From positions 1 through 64,000 of the forward strand of contig CAMCMT010000009.1 of assembly GCA_945875915.1 (NCBI GenBank): DNA of 64,000 nt, given 5' to 3'. Position numbers and translations under genes: made by a program. Positions 10,129 through 19,194 of the stretch are shown here, in pieces. How positions within the stretch are numbered: position 1 is the stretch's first letter; each line of letters starts with the position of its first letter. This DNA comes from Synechococcus sp. UW140 (GTDB lineage Bacteria; Cyanobacteriota; Cyanobacteriia; PCC-6307; Cyanobiaceae). The notes below the pieces were generated by a model. The model did no database searches and had not been told where the DNA came from. It saw only the letters and a list, made by a program, of their open reading frames with translations.

Positions 10129-12570
10129 TTGGAACTGCCAATCGACCATTTCCACCTGCTTGGGGTGCAGCCGACAACCGATGCCCAGTCCGTGCTGCGC
10201 ACGCTGCAGCAACGGCTCGATCGCAGTCCAGACCAGGGCTTCACCCAGGGGACCTTGGAGGCCCGGGCAGAGTTGCTTCGCAATAGCGCCGACCTCCTCA
10301 GCGATGAACCGCGGCGTCGGGCCTACGAGGCCCAGCTGCTGGCGATCCCTAGCTCGGGCGGCAGCAGCCAGATCGCCGCCCTGGAGATTCCAGCTTCCCG
10401 CTACGTGGCGGGGCTGTTACTGATGCTGGAGGCGGGCCTGGCCCAGGAAGCCTTTGAAACCGCCCGACGCAACCTGCAGCCCCCCCAAGCACCGGCCCTC
10501 GGCAGCGGCCGTGAGGCCGATCTCACCCTCTTGGCTGGCCTGGCCTGCCAGGCGGCCGCCAAGGATTACCAGGAGCAGCGCCGCTTTGAGGCGGCCGCCA
10601 CGGTGTTGCAACAGGGTCTGCAACTACTGCAACGCATGGGCCAGCTGCCCCAACACCGGCGCCAGCTGGAACAGCAGCTCGGCCAGCTCCTGCCCTACCG
10701 GGTCCTCGATCTAGTCAGCCGCGACCTGGGCGCCGCCCTGGAACGCAATGAAGGTCTGAAGCTGCTCGAAGAGCTGGTGCAGCGCCGCGGCGGCCTCGAT
10801 GGCGACAGCGACCGGGAGTTCGAACAGGGAAAGTTCCAGACCTTTTTCAAGCAAATCCGCCCGTTCCTGACGGTTCAAGAACAGGTTGACCTGTTCAGCC
10901 GCTGGGCCCAGGCCGGCTCCGCCACCGCCGATTTCCTAGCCAGCTACGCCCTCACTGCCTCCGGCTTTGCCCAGCGCAAGCCCGAGCGCATTCGCGAGGC
11001 CTATGGACGCCTGGCCGCCGCCGGCCAACAGGGGATCGAACCATTCCTGGCCTGCCAGCAGCTGCTGCTGGGCCAGGTAGAGCAGGCCGAAGCCCATTTC
11101 GACCAGGGCGCCAGTGCGGAGCTGCGCCAATGGGCCAGCGAGCAGGGCAGTGAATCCCTCGAGCGCCTCTGCGCCTATTGCCGCGACTGGCTGGCTCGGG
11201 AGGTGTTGCCGGGCTATCGGGATATCGAGGTGGATGCCGATCTCGATGCCTGGTTCGCCGACCGGGACGTACAGGCCTATGTGGAACAACAGGACCGCCG
11301 CAGTGGCCGCCAGGTCCCAGCCAGTGGCCGCCAGCAGGTCAGCGCACCCGGATCAGGCCCAGCCGGACCGGGCCAAGAGGGCCGGCAACCCGCCCCTTGG
11401 AATGCCGCCTGGCTGGAGTCCTCCAGCCCAGGCCAGAGCGGCCTTGCTCCGGGCGCCCCAGGCGCTGACGAGGCCAATGACGTCTCCCAACCCGACTGGC
11501 CCGAGGCTTCCTGGGCTGGCTGGGGCCTGCCCCAGTTGCGCTGGCCCGCGTTCGGCTGGCCGCAGCTGCTCGAGCCGGCCGCCAACTGGGCGGCCCACAA
11601 GCGGCCCCGGCTGAAGCTGCGCCAACGGCTGGGATCGGGATTGGCCAAGGCCAAGGCCGCCAAGGCGGACCTGTCCCGCTTGCAGCCAGGCCAACGGTCG
11701 CGGGGGGGCCTGCCCTATTTTTCCCGTCGCTTGCGGTCCATGCTCCCCCCCTGGAGAAGTGCTGGGGGAGGTGCCGGGACTAGGCCCATCGCCCCAGCCA
11801 TCGAGGCCAAGGACGAGCCTGGCTACTCCCTAGCGCCCCTGTCCTGGCCGGAGCTTTCCACCCCCCAAGTCAAGCCGATCCAGTCGCCGGCCAATCCCTT
11901 TGGCCCCCTGCCCGGCGGAGACGCCCCAGGGGGCCCCCATCCCCCCAGTGCTGGCGCCCAGGACCCCGAGCCCAGGCCAGCAGCCGCCTGGCCCTTCCCC
12001 CTGGTCGCCACGGTGGCGGGGGTGGCCCTGGCAGGCCTGGGACTGGGGGGCTGGCTGGCCCTAAGGCCGAAGCCGGAGCGGGGCATTCCCTTGCCCGTGC
12101 AGCCCCTGCCAACCCAGCCGGCCAACCTGGCCAAGCCCAAACCCAAACCTCCCCAGCCGGAGCTGCCCCTCCAAGCCGTTGAGCCCAGCGAAGCCCAACT
12201 AAAGCGGCTGCTGGAGGCCTGGTTCCAAGCCAAAGCGGCCGTGCTCACCGGCCAGGCCCCGGCCCTACCCCCGAGCCAGCTGGCCGTCGCTTCCCTAGTG
12301 GGAGCTCTAGATCAGGACCGCCAGGCCGACCTCGATCGCGGCGAAACCCAAACGGTGAGCGCCAAGGTCACCGGCCTGGAGATCGGCAGCCGCAGCCCCG
12401 AGCAGATCGAGGCCAAGGTCACCATCCTCTACGGCGACGAGCGCCGCAGCCAGGCCGGCAAGCTGCTGGAGCAGACCCCCGAAGCCGAACGCCGCAACAC
12501 CTACGTGTTTGGCCGCAACCAAAAGACCTGGAAACTGGAACGGGTGATCTTCCAAACCAGCCAACCCTGA
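10129..12570 (+). CDS. ftn2: Cell division protein Ftn2/ZipN (ARC6 homologue)
   Basis: Ftn2/ZipN, the ancestor of plastid ARC6, anchors FtsZ at the membrane and organises the cyanobacterial divisome. The start is TTG 10129, because the conserved N terminus (M)ELPIDHFHLLGVQPT begins exactly there and no ATG or GTG is near. The 813-aa product has the DnaJ-like N-terminal region (residues 1-75), a long helical part, then a low-complexity Pro/Gly/Trp-rich linker (about residues 390-620), one membrane span (FPLVATVAGVALAGLGLGGW, near residue 635) and the C-terminal ARC6/IMS-type domain that ends WKLERVIFQ. The linker is longer and more repetitive than I would expect. Confidence 0.9.
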   Translation: MELPIDHFHLLGVQPTTDAQSVLRTLQQRLDRSPDQGFTQGTLEARAELLRNSADLLSDEPRRRAYEAQLLAIPSSGGSSQIAALEIPASRYVAGLLLMLEAGLAQEAFETARRNLQPPQAPALGSGREADLTLLAGLACQAAAKDYQEQRRFEAAATVLQQGLQLLQRMGQLPQHRRQLEQQLGQLLPYRVLDLVSRDLGAALERNEGLKLLEELVQRRGGLDGDSDREFEQGKFQTFFKQIRPFLTVQEQVDLFSRWAQAGSATADFLASYALTASGFAQRKPERIREAYGRLAAAGQQGIEPFLACQQLLLGQVEQAEAHFDQGASAELRQWASEQGSESLERLCAYCRDWLAREVLPGYRDIEVDADLDAWFADRDVQAYVEQQDRRSGRQVPASGRQQVSAPGSGPAGPGQEGRQPAPWNAAWLESSSPGQSGLAPGAPGADEANDVSQPDWPEASWAGWGLPQLRWPAFGWPQLLEPAANWAAHKRPRLKLRQRLGSGLAKAKAAKADLSRLQPGQRSRGGLPYFSRRLRSMLPPWRSAGGGAGTRPIAPAIEAKDEPGYSLAPLSWPELSTPQVKPIQSPANPFGPLPGGDAPGGPHPPSAGAQDPEPRPAAAWPFPLVATVAGVALAGLGLGGWLALRPKPERGIPLPVQPLPTQPANLAKPKPKPPQPELPLQAVEPSEAQLKRLLEAWFQAKAAVLTGQAPALPPSQLAVASLVGALDQDRQADLDRGETQTVSAKVTGLEIGSRSPEQIEAKVTILYGDERRSQAGKLLEQTPEAERRNTYVFGRNQKTWKLERVIFQTSQP

Positions 12571-12751
12571 CGACCAGGTTACCAAACCTGACTCCCAAGC
12601 CTGGCTGAAGGAACTTTGGCTTGGCCCAGCGGTCGCTTGGCACATGGCTAAGGACTTCTAAGGCCCACGCCCAGCACCAGGCGAGCCCCCAGAGGATCCG
12701 CCTTTTTACGATCAGCCCACAAGGGCGTCCCGCCTCCCCGCCGCTACACCG

Positions 12752-14239
12752 ATGTTTGACGAGCTGTCCCAGCGTTTTGAAGATGCCGTTAAAAGCCTGA
12801 GGGGGCAGGCCACCATCTCCGAAACCAACGTGGAGGGCGCCCTGCAACAGGTGCGCCGCGCCCTGCTGGAGGCCGATGTCAGCCTCAGCGTTGTCAAGGA
12901 TTTTGTTGAGGAAGTGCGTCGCCGGGCCGTGGGCGCCGAGGTGGTGCGCGGCGTTAGCCCCGACCAGAAGTTCATCCAGCTTGTGCATGAGCAGCTGGTG
13001 GAGGTGATGGGCGGCGGCAATGCCCCCCTTGTCCAGGCCGCCGTGGCCCCCACGGTGGTTCTGATGGCCGGCCTGCAGGGCGCCGGCAAGACCACCGCTG
13101 CGGCCAAGTTGGGCCTGCACCTCAAGGAGCAGGGCCGCCGCACCCTGCTGGTGGCCGCCGATGTCTACCGGCCCGCCGCCATCGACCAGCTGCGCACCCT
13201 GGGCAACCAGATCGGAGTGGAGGTGTTCAGCCTGGGCACCGAGGCCAAACCCGAGGACATTGCCGCCGCCGGCGTGGCCAAGGGGCGCGCCGAAGGCTTC
13301 GACACCGTCATCGTCGACACGGCTGGCCGCCTGCAGATCGACCTCTCGATGATGGAGGAGATGGTGCGAATCCGTAGCGCCGTGGCCCCCGACGAGGTGC
13401 TGCTGGTGGTGGATTCGATGATCGGCCAGGAGGCCGCCGAACTCACCAGAGTCTTCCACGACCAGATCGGCATCACCGGCGCCGTGCTGACCAAGCTGGA
13501 TGGCGACAGCCGCGGTGGCGCCGCCCTCTCGATTCGCAAGGTGAGCGGCGCGCCGATCAAGTTCATCGGCACCGGCGAAAAGGTGGAGGCCCTACAGCCC
13601 TTCCACCCAGAACGGATGGCCAGCCGCATCCTCGGCATGGGCGATGTGCTCACCCTGGTGGAGAAGGCCCAAAAGGAAGTGGAGCTGGCCGATGTGGCCC
13701 GCATGCAGCAAAAGCTGCAGGAGGCCTCCTTCGACTTCTCCGATTTTCTGCAACAGATGCGGCTGATCAAGCGCATGGGCTCCCTCGGTGGCCTGATGAA
13801 GATGATCCCGGGCATGAACAAAATTGATGACGGCATGCTTAAACAGGGCGAGGAGCAGCTCAAGAAGATCGAGGCGATGATCGGCTCGATGACTGCGGCC
13901 GAACGCCAACAGCCAGAACTGCTAGCCGCCCAGCCCAACCGCCGCCGCCGCATCGCCGGCGGCAGCGGCCACACCCCCGCCGATGTGGACAAGGTGCTCG
14001 CCGACTTCCAGAAAATGCGGGGCTTCATGCAACAGATGACCCGCGGTGGCATGCCCGGCGGCTTCCCGGGCATGGGCGGCGGCTTCCCCGGGATGGGCGG
14101 CTTCCCGGGCATGGGCGGCATGCCCGGCATGGGGGGCATGCCGGGCAATGGCGGTGGGGGCATGCCGGGGGGCCGGGGGGCCGGGCCCCAGCGCCAGGCC
14201 AAACCCGCCAAGAAGCGCAAGGGCTTCGGCCAGCTCTAG
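12752..14239 (+). CDS. ffh: Signal recognition particle protein Ffh (SRP54)
   Basis: GTPase that with 4.5S/SRP RNA delivers nascent membrane proteins to FtsY. The 495-aa product has the N domain, the NG GTPase with G1 GLQGAGKTT (107-115), DTAGRL and TKLDGDSRGGA, and the Met-rich M domain with IPGMNKIDD. The tail from about residue 430 is a low-complexity run of GMGG/FPGM/MPGG units, a Met/Gly-rich extension common in cyanobacterial Ffh and prone to length change by slippage. It heads a run of plus-strand genes with rpsP and phoH. Confidence 0.97.
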   Translation: MFDELSQRFEDAVKSLRGQATISETNVEGALQQVRRALLEADVSLSVVKDFVEEVRRRAVGAEVVRGVSPDQKFIQLVHEQLVEVMGGGNAPLVQAAVAPTVVLMAGLQGAGKTTAAAKLGLHLKEQGRRTLLVAADVYRPAAIDQLRTLGNQIGVEVFSLGTEAKPEDIAAAGVAKGRAEGFDTVIVDTAGRLQIDLSMMEEMVRIRSAVAPDEVLLVVDSMIGQEAAELTRVFHDQIGITGAVLTKLDGDSRGGAALSIRKVSGAPIKFIGTGEKVEALQPFHPERMASRILGMGDVLTLVEKAQKEVELADVARMQQKLQEASFDFSDFLQQMRLIKRMGSLGGLMKMIPGMNKIDDGMLKQGEEQLKKIEAMIGSMTAAERQQPELLAAQPNRRRRIAGGSGHTPADVDKVLADFQKMRGFMQQMTRGGMPGGFPGMGGGFPGMGGFPGMGGMPGMGGMPGNGGGGMPGGRGAGPQRQAKPAKKRKGFGQL

Positions 14240-14291
14240 GCCTTGCCTCCTGCCAGCGGCAAAGGGTGAAGGCCACAGGGTATTGTTGTTG

Positions 14292-14316
14292 TTTGACGTG
14301 TGGATTCACCGTCAAA
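14292..14316 (+). promoter_or_regulatory. Inverted repeat in the ffh-rpsP spacer
   Basis: TTTGACG (14292-14298) and CGTCAAA (14310-14316) are perfect complements around an 11-nt loop; GTG and CAC inside can extend the stem past one bulged T. It lies 64 bp before rpsP with no T-run, so it may be a leader hairpin, a processing site or chance. Confidence 0.35.
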
Positions 14317-14379
14317 TCAGCCAGGGCGTCACCGCGACCGGGCTTCTATTCACCCTCAAGTCAGTAAGGCAAGGCCACG

Positions 14380-14838
14380 ATGATCAAGCTCCGCCTGAAG
14401 CGGTTCGGTAAAAAGCGGGAAGCGAGCTTCCGCCTCGTGGCCACCAACAGCACCTCCAGGCGGGACGGTCTGCCCCTGCAGGAGCTGGGTTTCTACAACC
14501 CCCGCACCAAAGAAACCCGCCTCGACACCGAAGCCATCCGCACCCGCTTAAGCCAGGGAGCCCAGCCCACCGACACGGTGCGTTCCCTGCTCGAAAAAGG
14601 CGGCCTCATCGAGAAAACGATCCGCCCCGCCGAAACTGTTGGCAAGGCCAAGCAGGCCACCGCCCGCGAAGCCGCCGCCAAGGCTGAAGCCAAAGCCGCT
14701 GCCGCAGCGAAGGAAGCCGAGCTTGCCGCCGCCAAGGCAGCTGCTGAGGCCGCTGCTGCTGAGGCCGCAGCCGCCGAAGCCGCTGCTGCTGAGGCCGCTG
14801 CAGCGGCCCCCACTGAGGACGCTCCGGCGGACGCTTGA
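14380..14838 (+). CDS. rpsP: 30S ribosomal protein S16 with long Ala-rich tail
   Basis: Residues 1-85 are a standard S16 ([20 protein letters not shown], then [12 protein letters not shown] and SVGQPTD-like [11 protein letters not shown]). The remaining ~65 residues are almost only Ala, Glu and Lys in short repeats and end PTEDAPADA; bacterial S16 is usually 80-90 aa, so the tail is an extension, of a kind seen in other picocyanobacteria. At DNA level the tail is a run of GCC/GCT/GAG triplets. phoH follows 11 bp later and is probably co-transcribed. Confidence 0.95.
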   Translation: MIKLRLKRFGKKREASFRLVATNSTSRRDGLPLQELGFYNPRTKETRLDTEAIRTRLSQGAQPTDTVRSLLEKGGLIEKTIRPAETVGKAKQATAREAAAKAEAKAAAAAKEAELAAAKAAAEAAAAEAAAAEAAAAEAAAAAPTEDAPADA

Positions 14839-14849
14839 GGGGCCGCCCC

Positions 14850-15839
14850 ATGGCCGGGGCGCCCGCACTCACGAGCTTCACCATCGACCTGCCTGACCAG
14901 AGTGCCGCCCTGGCCCTGGCTGGGGAGGCGGAAGTTAACCTGCATCGCCTCGAAGCCCTCACCGGGGCATCCGTAGTATTACGAGGTCTTGCCTTGTCCC
15001 TGCGGGGCCTGCCGCCCCAACTCGAACGGGCTGCTGGCGTGGTCGAACTGCTTAGGCCCCTCTGGCAAGAGGGTCAGGCTGTGTCCAGTGGCGATCTGCA
15101 AACGGTGCTGGCCGCCTTGGACCGGGGCCAGGGACCAGCCCAGCAGCAATTGGGTAAACAGGTCTTAGGGCGCAGCCAGGGCGGCCGGCTGTTAAGGCCC
15201 CTCACCTTTAAACAACAGGCCTACGTCGAGGCAATTGAGGGCCACGACCTCACCCTGGCCCTGGGGCCCGCCGGCAGCGGCAAAACGTTTTTAGCGGCGG
15301 TTCAGGCCGTCAAGATGCTGCAGGAGCGCAAGGTCGAGCGACTAATCCTCACCCGCCCGGCGGTGGAAGCGGGCGAGCGCCTTGGCTTTCTGCCGGGGGA
15401 TTTGCAGCAGAAGGTAGATCCCTACCTGCGACCCCTCTACGACGCCCTCCACGCCCTGCTCGGCCAGGAACGTACCAGCAGCCTGCTGGATCGCAACGTG
15501 ATCGAGGTGGCGCCCCTGGCCTACATGCGCGGCCGCACCCTCAGTGATGCCTTTGTGATCCTCGATGAGGCCCAAAACACCACCCCCACCCAGATGCGCA
15601 TGGTGCTCACCCGGCTGGGGGAGAACTCACGCATGGTGGTGACCGGTGACCCCAGCCAGATCGACCTGCCCGCCCATCAGCGCAGTGGCCTGATTGAGGC
15701 GGCCCAGGTGCTCGAGGGCGTGGAAGGGGTGGCGATCTGCCGGCTCACTGCTGCCGATGTGGTGCGCCATCCTTTGGTGCAGAGACTGGTCCAGGCCTAC
15801 GCCCTGCGAGAGAGCAGCAGCCCCTCCTCCAACCACTGA
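14850..15839 (+). CDS. phoH: PhoH-family ATPase
   Basis: A 329-aa P-loop ATPase. Residues of the core include GPAGSGKTFLA (Walker A), VILDEAQNTTP (Walker B) and MVVTGDPSQIDLP, the hallmark of PhoH proteins; the N-terminal third carries a KH-like segment (LEALTGASVVLRGLAL). PhoH proteins are thought to act in RNA metabolism and ribosome maturation, often next to ybeY or era; here it follows rpsP. Start ATG 14850 preferred over TTG 14835, which overlaps the rpsP stop. Confidence 0.92.
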   Translation: MAGAPALTSFTIDLPDQSAALALAGEAEVNLHRLEALTGASVVLRGLALSLRGLPPQLERAAGVVELLRPLWQEGQAVSSGDLQTVLAALDRGQGPAQQQLGKQVLGRSQGGRLLRPLTFKQQAYVEAIEGHDLTLALGPAGSGKTFLAAVQAVKMLQERKVERLILTRPAVEAGERLGFLPGDLQQKVDPYLRPLYDALHALLGQERTSSLLDRNVIEVAPLAYMRGRTLSDAFVILDEAQNTTPTQMRMVLTRLGENSRMVVTGDPSQIDLPAHQRSGLIEAAQVLEGVEGVAICRLTAADVVRHPLVQRLVQAYALRESSSPSSNH

Positions 15840-15874
15840 ACCTTAGTGCCGTCCCCCAGCGTGACTCCCGCCCC

Positions 15875-16396
15875 GTGACTCGACCAGAACGGTTTCGAAT
15901 TCCTGCCCAGATCGCCCTTGCGGCCCTGGTTGCCTACGGCGCCGGTTTCTGGTTTACCAGCCTATTCCCGGGCTACCTCCCCAAGATTGGGGCGCTTTGG
16001 TCGGCCATCTCGGCCATCGTGGTCACCCAGGTGACCCGGCGGGAAACCAGGGCCTCGGCCTCCTTGCGGGTGCTGGGCTCGGCAATCGGGGCGCTCACCA
16101 GCGCCACCTACCTGAGCCTCTTGCCCTTTCATCCGGTGGGGATGGCCCTGGCCATTTTTGCAACGGTGCTGATCTGCACCGCCCTCAACGTGCCCAGCCA
16201 TGGCCGCCTGGCGGCGATCACGGTGATTGTGGTGATGGTGACTGCCAGTCTGGATCCCCGCCTCAATCCGGGCCTGAACGCCTTGCTGCGCCTGGCGGAA
16301 TCCTGCATCGGCACCGGGGTGGCCCTGGTCGCGGTCTGGCTCTGGCCAGACCTGTCCGCCCAAACGGGAGCTGACGACTCCCCCAACCAGCCCTAG
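15875..16396 (+). CDS. FUSC-type / aromatic acid exporter-like membrane protein
   Basis: A 173-aa integral membrane protein read from GTG 15875, with five or six predicted hydrophobic spans (IALAALVAYGAGFWFTSLF, IGALWSAISAIVVTQV, GMALAIFATVLICTAL, AAITVIVVMVTASL, CIGTGVALVAVWLWP). The pattern ALWSAISAIVVTQVTRRET ... LGSAIGA is typical of the N-terminal membrane half of FUSC/ArAE proteins. Substrate unknown. It lies 35 bp after phoH on the same strand. Confidence 0.75.
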   Translation: MTRPERFRIPAQIALAALVAYGAGFWFTSLFPGYLPKIGALWSAISAIVVTQVTRRETRASASLRVLGSAIGALTSATYLSLLPFHPVGMALAIFATVLICTALNVPSHGRLAAITVIVVMVTASLDPRLNPGLNALLRLAESCIGTGVALVAVWLWPDLSAQTGADDSPNQP

Positions 16397-16486
16397 GGGG
16401 AGATCCACACCTGCCGGGCCGCCCCTGCAAAGCCAAACCCCGGCCAGCACTGGCAGGATGGGGGAAGTTCGTCCCATCGGTGGACC

Positions 16487-17221
16487 ATGCCAGCACGCAG
16501 CAATTTTCAGGAGGCCATCCGCGAGGCCCAATCCAGCGCCCTAGTGGGCCCCAATGTGGTCAACAAGGCCCTGCCCTACGTGGGCGGCGGCATGGTGCTT
16601 ACAGCCGGCGGCGTGATCGGGGGCCTGACCCTGATGGCCAGCAGCCCCAGCCTGTTCATGCCGCTCTTCTGGGTGGCCCTGATCGGTAATTTCATTCTCT
16701 TCTTTGTCGCCCAAAACGTGGCGATGAAGGGCAACAACAGCACGGCCCTACCCCTGCTGACCGCCTATAGCCTGCTCACCGGCTTCACCCTGAGCGGCAT
16801 CGTCGCCATGGCGATCGGCACCGCCGGCATTGGCGCCATCGGCACGGCGGCCCTGGCCACTGGCATCACCTTTGTGATCGCCTCCTTTGTTGGCCGCCGC
16901 ATGAGTGACAGCGTCGGCCAATCGCTCACCGCCGTTGTGGGCTTGGGCATCGTTGGCCTGCTGATCGCCATGGTGGTCCAGGTGATTGGCAGCATCTTCG
17001 TGCCCGGCTTTGGCGGCGGCGGTTTTGAGCTGATGATCGCCGGCTTCGGCACGGTGCTGTTTGTGGGCGCCGCCTTCGTGGACTTCTACACGATGCCCCG
17101 CACCTACAACGACGACCAGTACCTGGCCGGCGCCCTGGGCATGTATCTCACCTACATCAACCTTTTCATCTTTATCCTGCGGCTAATCATTGCCCTCAAC
17201 GGCGGCAGCCGGCGCGATTGA
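16487..17221 (+). CDS. Bax inhibitor-1 / YccA family membrane protein
   Basis: A 244-aa protein with about seven hydrophobic spans and the family pattern near the end (FVGAAFVDFYTMP, then LYITYINLFIF-like MYLTYINLFIFILRL). BI-1/YccA relatives are pH-sensitive calcium-leak or FtsH-modulating membrane proteins; the role in cyanobacteria is not established. It stands 90 bp after the FUSC-like gene and is followed by a terminator. Confidence 0.85.
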   Translation: MPARSNFQEAIREAQSSALVGPNVVNKALPYVGGGMVLTAGGVIGGLTLMASSPSLFMPLFWVALIGNFILFFVAQNVAMKGNNSTALPLLTAYSLLTGFTLSGIVAMAIGTAGIGAIGTAALATGITFVIASFVGRRMSDSVGQSLTAVVGLGIVGLLIAMVVQVIGSIFVPGFGGGGFELMIAGFGTVLFVGAAFVDFYTMPRTYNDDQYLAGALGMYLTYINLFIFILRLIIALNGGSRRD

Positions 17222-17317
17222 TCTTACGTTTCTGGCTTGATCGGCAAACCAGCAACACAAAACGGCCCTGAACCCCATGGGATCAGGGCCATCAACCAAC
17301 GGCTTTCTTTCGATCAG

Positions 17318-17341
17318 GCGCCCCCCATCGGGCGCTTTTTT
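17318..17341 (+). terminator. Rho-independent terminator after the BI-1 family gene
   Basis: GCGCCC (17318-17323) pairs with GGGCGC (17330-17335), 6-nt loop, followed by six T residues. A second, larger stem without T-run (GGCCCTGA 17262-17269 with TCAGGGCC 17282-17289) lies just upstream. Confidence 0.85.
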
Positions 17342-17348
17342 AGTGCGA

Positions 17349-17882
17349 TCAGGCCTCCGCCACCGCTAGCAACGCGGCCCCGATCGCGGCCCGCTGCTCG
17401 GCGTCGTAGCCCCAGCGATCCAGGAAGGCCACGTCCGTGCCACTCCCGGCGGTGCCCTCCAGCAGGGTTTCCAGGCGCTGCTTAACAAGCCCTGGGTCCA
17501 ATAGGCGCAACAGCTCCGTGGAACGGGTCTGAACCCGCTCGGAGCCGGCTTGCATCGCCCCATCGCCAGAGCGCAGGTGCTGCAGGGCCATGGCCGTACT
17601 CATGGCCAGGTTGCGCACCGACAGGTCCACAACCCCCTCACCGCCGGCTCGCAACACCAGAGCCACCGAGTCCGGCAACCGGTCCATCAGGGGGCTGTCG
17701 CCAGCCAGGGACACCACGAAAAAGCCCCGGGCCCCATCGCGGCTGGCCACCAGCTCCGACACCCGATCGGCCAGCACCTCATCGCTGAGTTCACCCGCTT
17801 CCCAAAGGGCCAGCCACTGGTTAGCGATCTCCATAGCCTGGGCAAAGCTGGGTTCAAGCGGCGCGGCGGCGGAGCTGGCCAT
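17349..17882 (-). CDS. Conserved cyanobacterial protein of unknown function
   Basis: A 177-aa acidic, mostly helical protein starting at ATG 17880-17882 (MASSAAAPLEPSFAQAMEIANQW). The run GELSDEVLADRVSELVASRDGARGFFVVSL looks well conserved and I believe homologues exist across picocyanobacteria, but I know no function. The open frame continues far upstream only as a shadow of era. It is divergent from era (34 bp between starts), which suggests a shared promoter region. No membrane span or signal peptide is visible. Confidence 0.8.
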   Translation of the reverse strand: MASSAAAPLEPSFAQAMEIANQWLALWEAGELSDEVLADRVSELVASRDGARGFFVVSLAGDSPLMDRLPDSVALVLRAGGEGVVDLSVRNLAMSTAMALQHLRSGDGAMQAGSERVQTRSTELLRLLDPGLVKQRLETLLEGTAGSGTDVAFLDRWGYDAEQRAAIGAALLAVAEA

Positions 17883-17916
17883 GGCAAGGGGGCAGGGAAC
17901 TGTCAGTGTTGAGGTT

Positions 17917-19071
17917 ATGAAGCCATCCAGCGACCCGGCGTTGCCCAGTAGCGACCAACCCAAGCGGGGCAAACCAAAGGGCGCCAAGCCCAAGTCCGGC
18001 AAGCAGCCGGCGCCTGAGCATTCCCCAGGGGCGCCGTCCAAGGGCGGGCCAGTAGGCGAGGAAAGCCAGGGCCGGGTGATCAGCCTGGACAGCCTCGGCA
18101 CCAGCCCATCGGGCTTCCGCTCCGGCTTCGTGGCCCTGATCGGCCGGCCCAACGTGGGCAAATCGACCCTGCTCAACCACCTGGTGGGCGAAAAGGTGGC
18201 GATCACCTCGCCGGTGGCCCAAACCACCCGCAATCGCCTGCGCGGCATCCTCACCACGCCAACGGCCCAGCTGGTGTTTGTGGACACCCCTGGGATCCAC
18301 AAACCCCACCACCTCCTGGGCGAGCGCCTGGTGCAGAGCGCCCGGGGCGCCATCGGCGAGGTGGATGTGGTGGTGCTGCTGGTCGATGGCAGCGAACTGG
18401 CCGGCCGCGGCGATGGCTTCATCGTGGAGCTGCTGCGGACCTGCCGGGTGCCCGTGCATGTGGCCCTGAACAAACATGACCTGGTGCCAGAGGGCAAGGC
18501 CTGGGCCCTGGAAGCCAGTTACCGGGACCTGGTGGCCGCCGTGGTGGGCAGCCGGGACGGCGCTGGCGGGCCTACCGCGGAAGACGGCCCTGGGGATCGC
18601 TCCGCCTCCAGGCCCTGGCCGCTCCACCCGATCAGCGCCCTAAGCGGCGCCGGCACGGAAGAGCTGCTGGCGGCCGTGGCCGCCGACCTGCCCCTGGGGC
18701 CCCACCTCTACCCCGCCGATGCGGTGAGCGACCAACCGGAACAGCTCCTGCTGGCCGAACTGATCCGCGAGCAGGTACTCACCCACACCCGCGAGGAGAT
18801 CCCCCATTCGGTGGCGGTGTCGATCGACCGGATCGTGGAGGACGGGCCGCGCACGGCGATCCTGGCCACGGTGCTGGTGGAGCGCAGCAGCCAGAAGGGA
18901 ATCCTGATCGGCAAGGGCGGCTCCATGCTCAAGGAGATCGGCAGCGGTGCCCGCCAACAGATGGTCAAGCTGATCGATGGGCCGGTCTACCTGGAACTGT
19001 TCGTGAAGGTGGTGCCGAACTGGCGCCGCAACCCGGCCCGGCTGGCGGAACTGGGCTACCGGGGCGATTGA
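17917..19071 (+). CDS. era: GTPase Era
   Basis: Era binds the 3' end of 16S rRNA and assists 30S maturation. The 384-aa product has G1 GRPNVGKST, G3 DTPGIHKP, G4 NKHD, and a C-terminal KH domain with GILIGKGGSMLKEIG. ATG 17917 adds about 65 residues of a Lys/Pro/Ser-rich, probably disordered leader before FRSGFVALIG; most bacterial Era proteins are near 300 aa, so a shorter start is possible, though no good one is visible closer to the domain. An insertion (SRDGAGGPTAEDGPGDRSASRP) separates the G domain from its last motif. Confidence 0.93.
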   Translation: MKPSSDPALPSSDQPKRGKPKGAKPKSGKQPAPEHSPGAPSKGGPVGEESQGRVISLDSLGTSPSGFRSGFVALIGRPNVGKSTLLNHLVGEKVAITSPVAQTTRNRLRGILTTPTAQLVFVDTPGIHKPHHLLGERLVQSARGAIGEVDVVVLLVDGSELAGRGDGFIVELLRTCRVPVHVALNKHDLVPEGKAWALEASYRDLVAAVVGSRDGAGGPTAEDGPGDRSASRPWPLHPISALSGAGTEELLAAVAADLPLGPHLYPADAVSDQPEQLLLAELIREQVLTHTREEIPHSVAVSIDRIVEDGPRTAILATVLVERSSQKGILIGKGGSMLKEIGSGARQQMVKLIDGPVYLELFVKVVPNWRRNPARLAELGYRGD

Positions 19072-19194
19072 GGTCGCATGGCGGCAGGAGAGGTCGCCAT
19101 GGGGTTGGGGCGGGAACCCAACCGGTGGATACCAATCAGCGCCCCAAGACCAGCGACTGAGACAATCGGGGTCTGCCATGCCAACACCGCTGCC

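Noticed and set aside
12575-12624. Hairpins after ftn2 (CAGGTT/AACCTG and CCAAGCC/GGCTTGG)
   Set aside because: Short stems without a T-run; they may terminate transcription but the evidence is too weak for a call.
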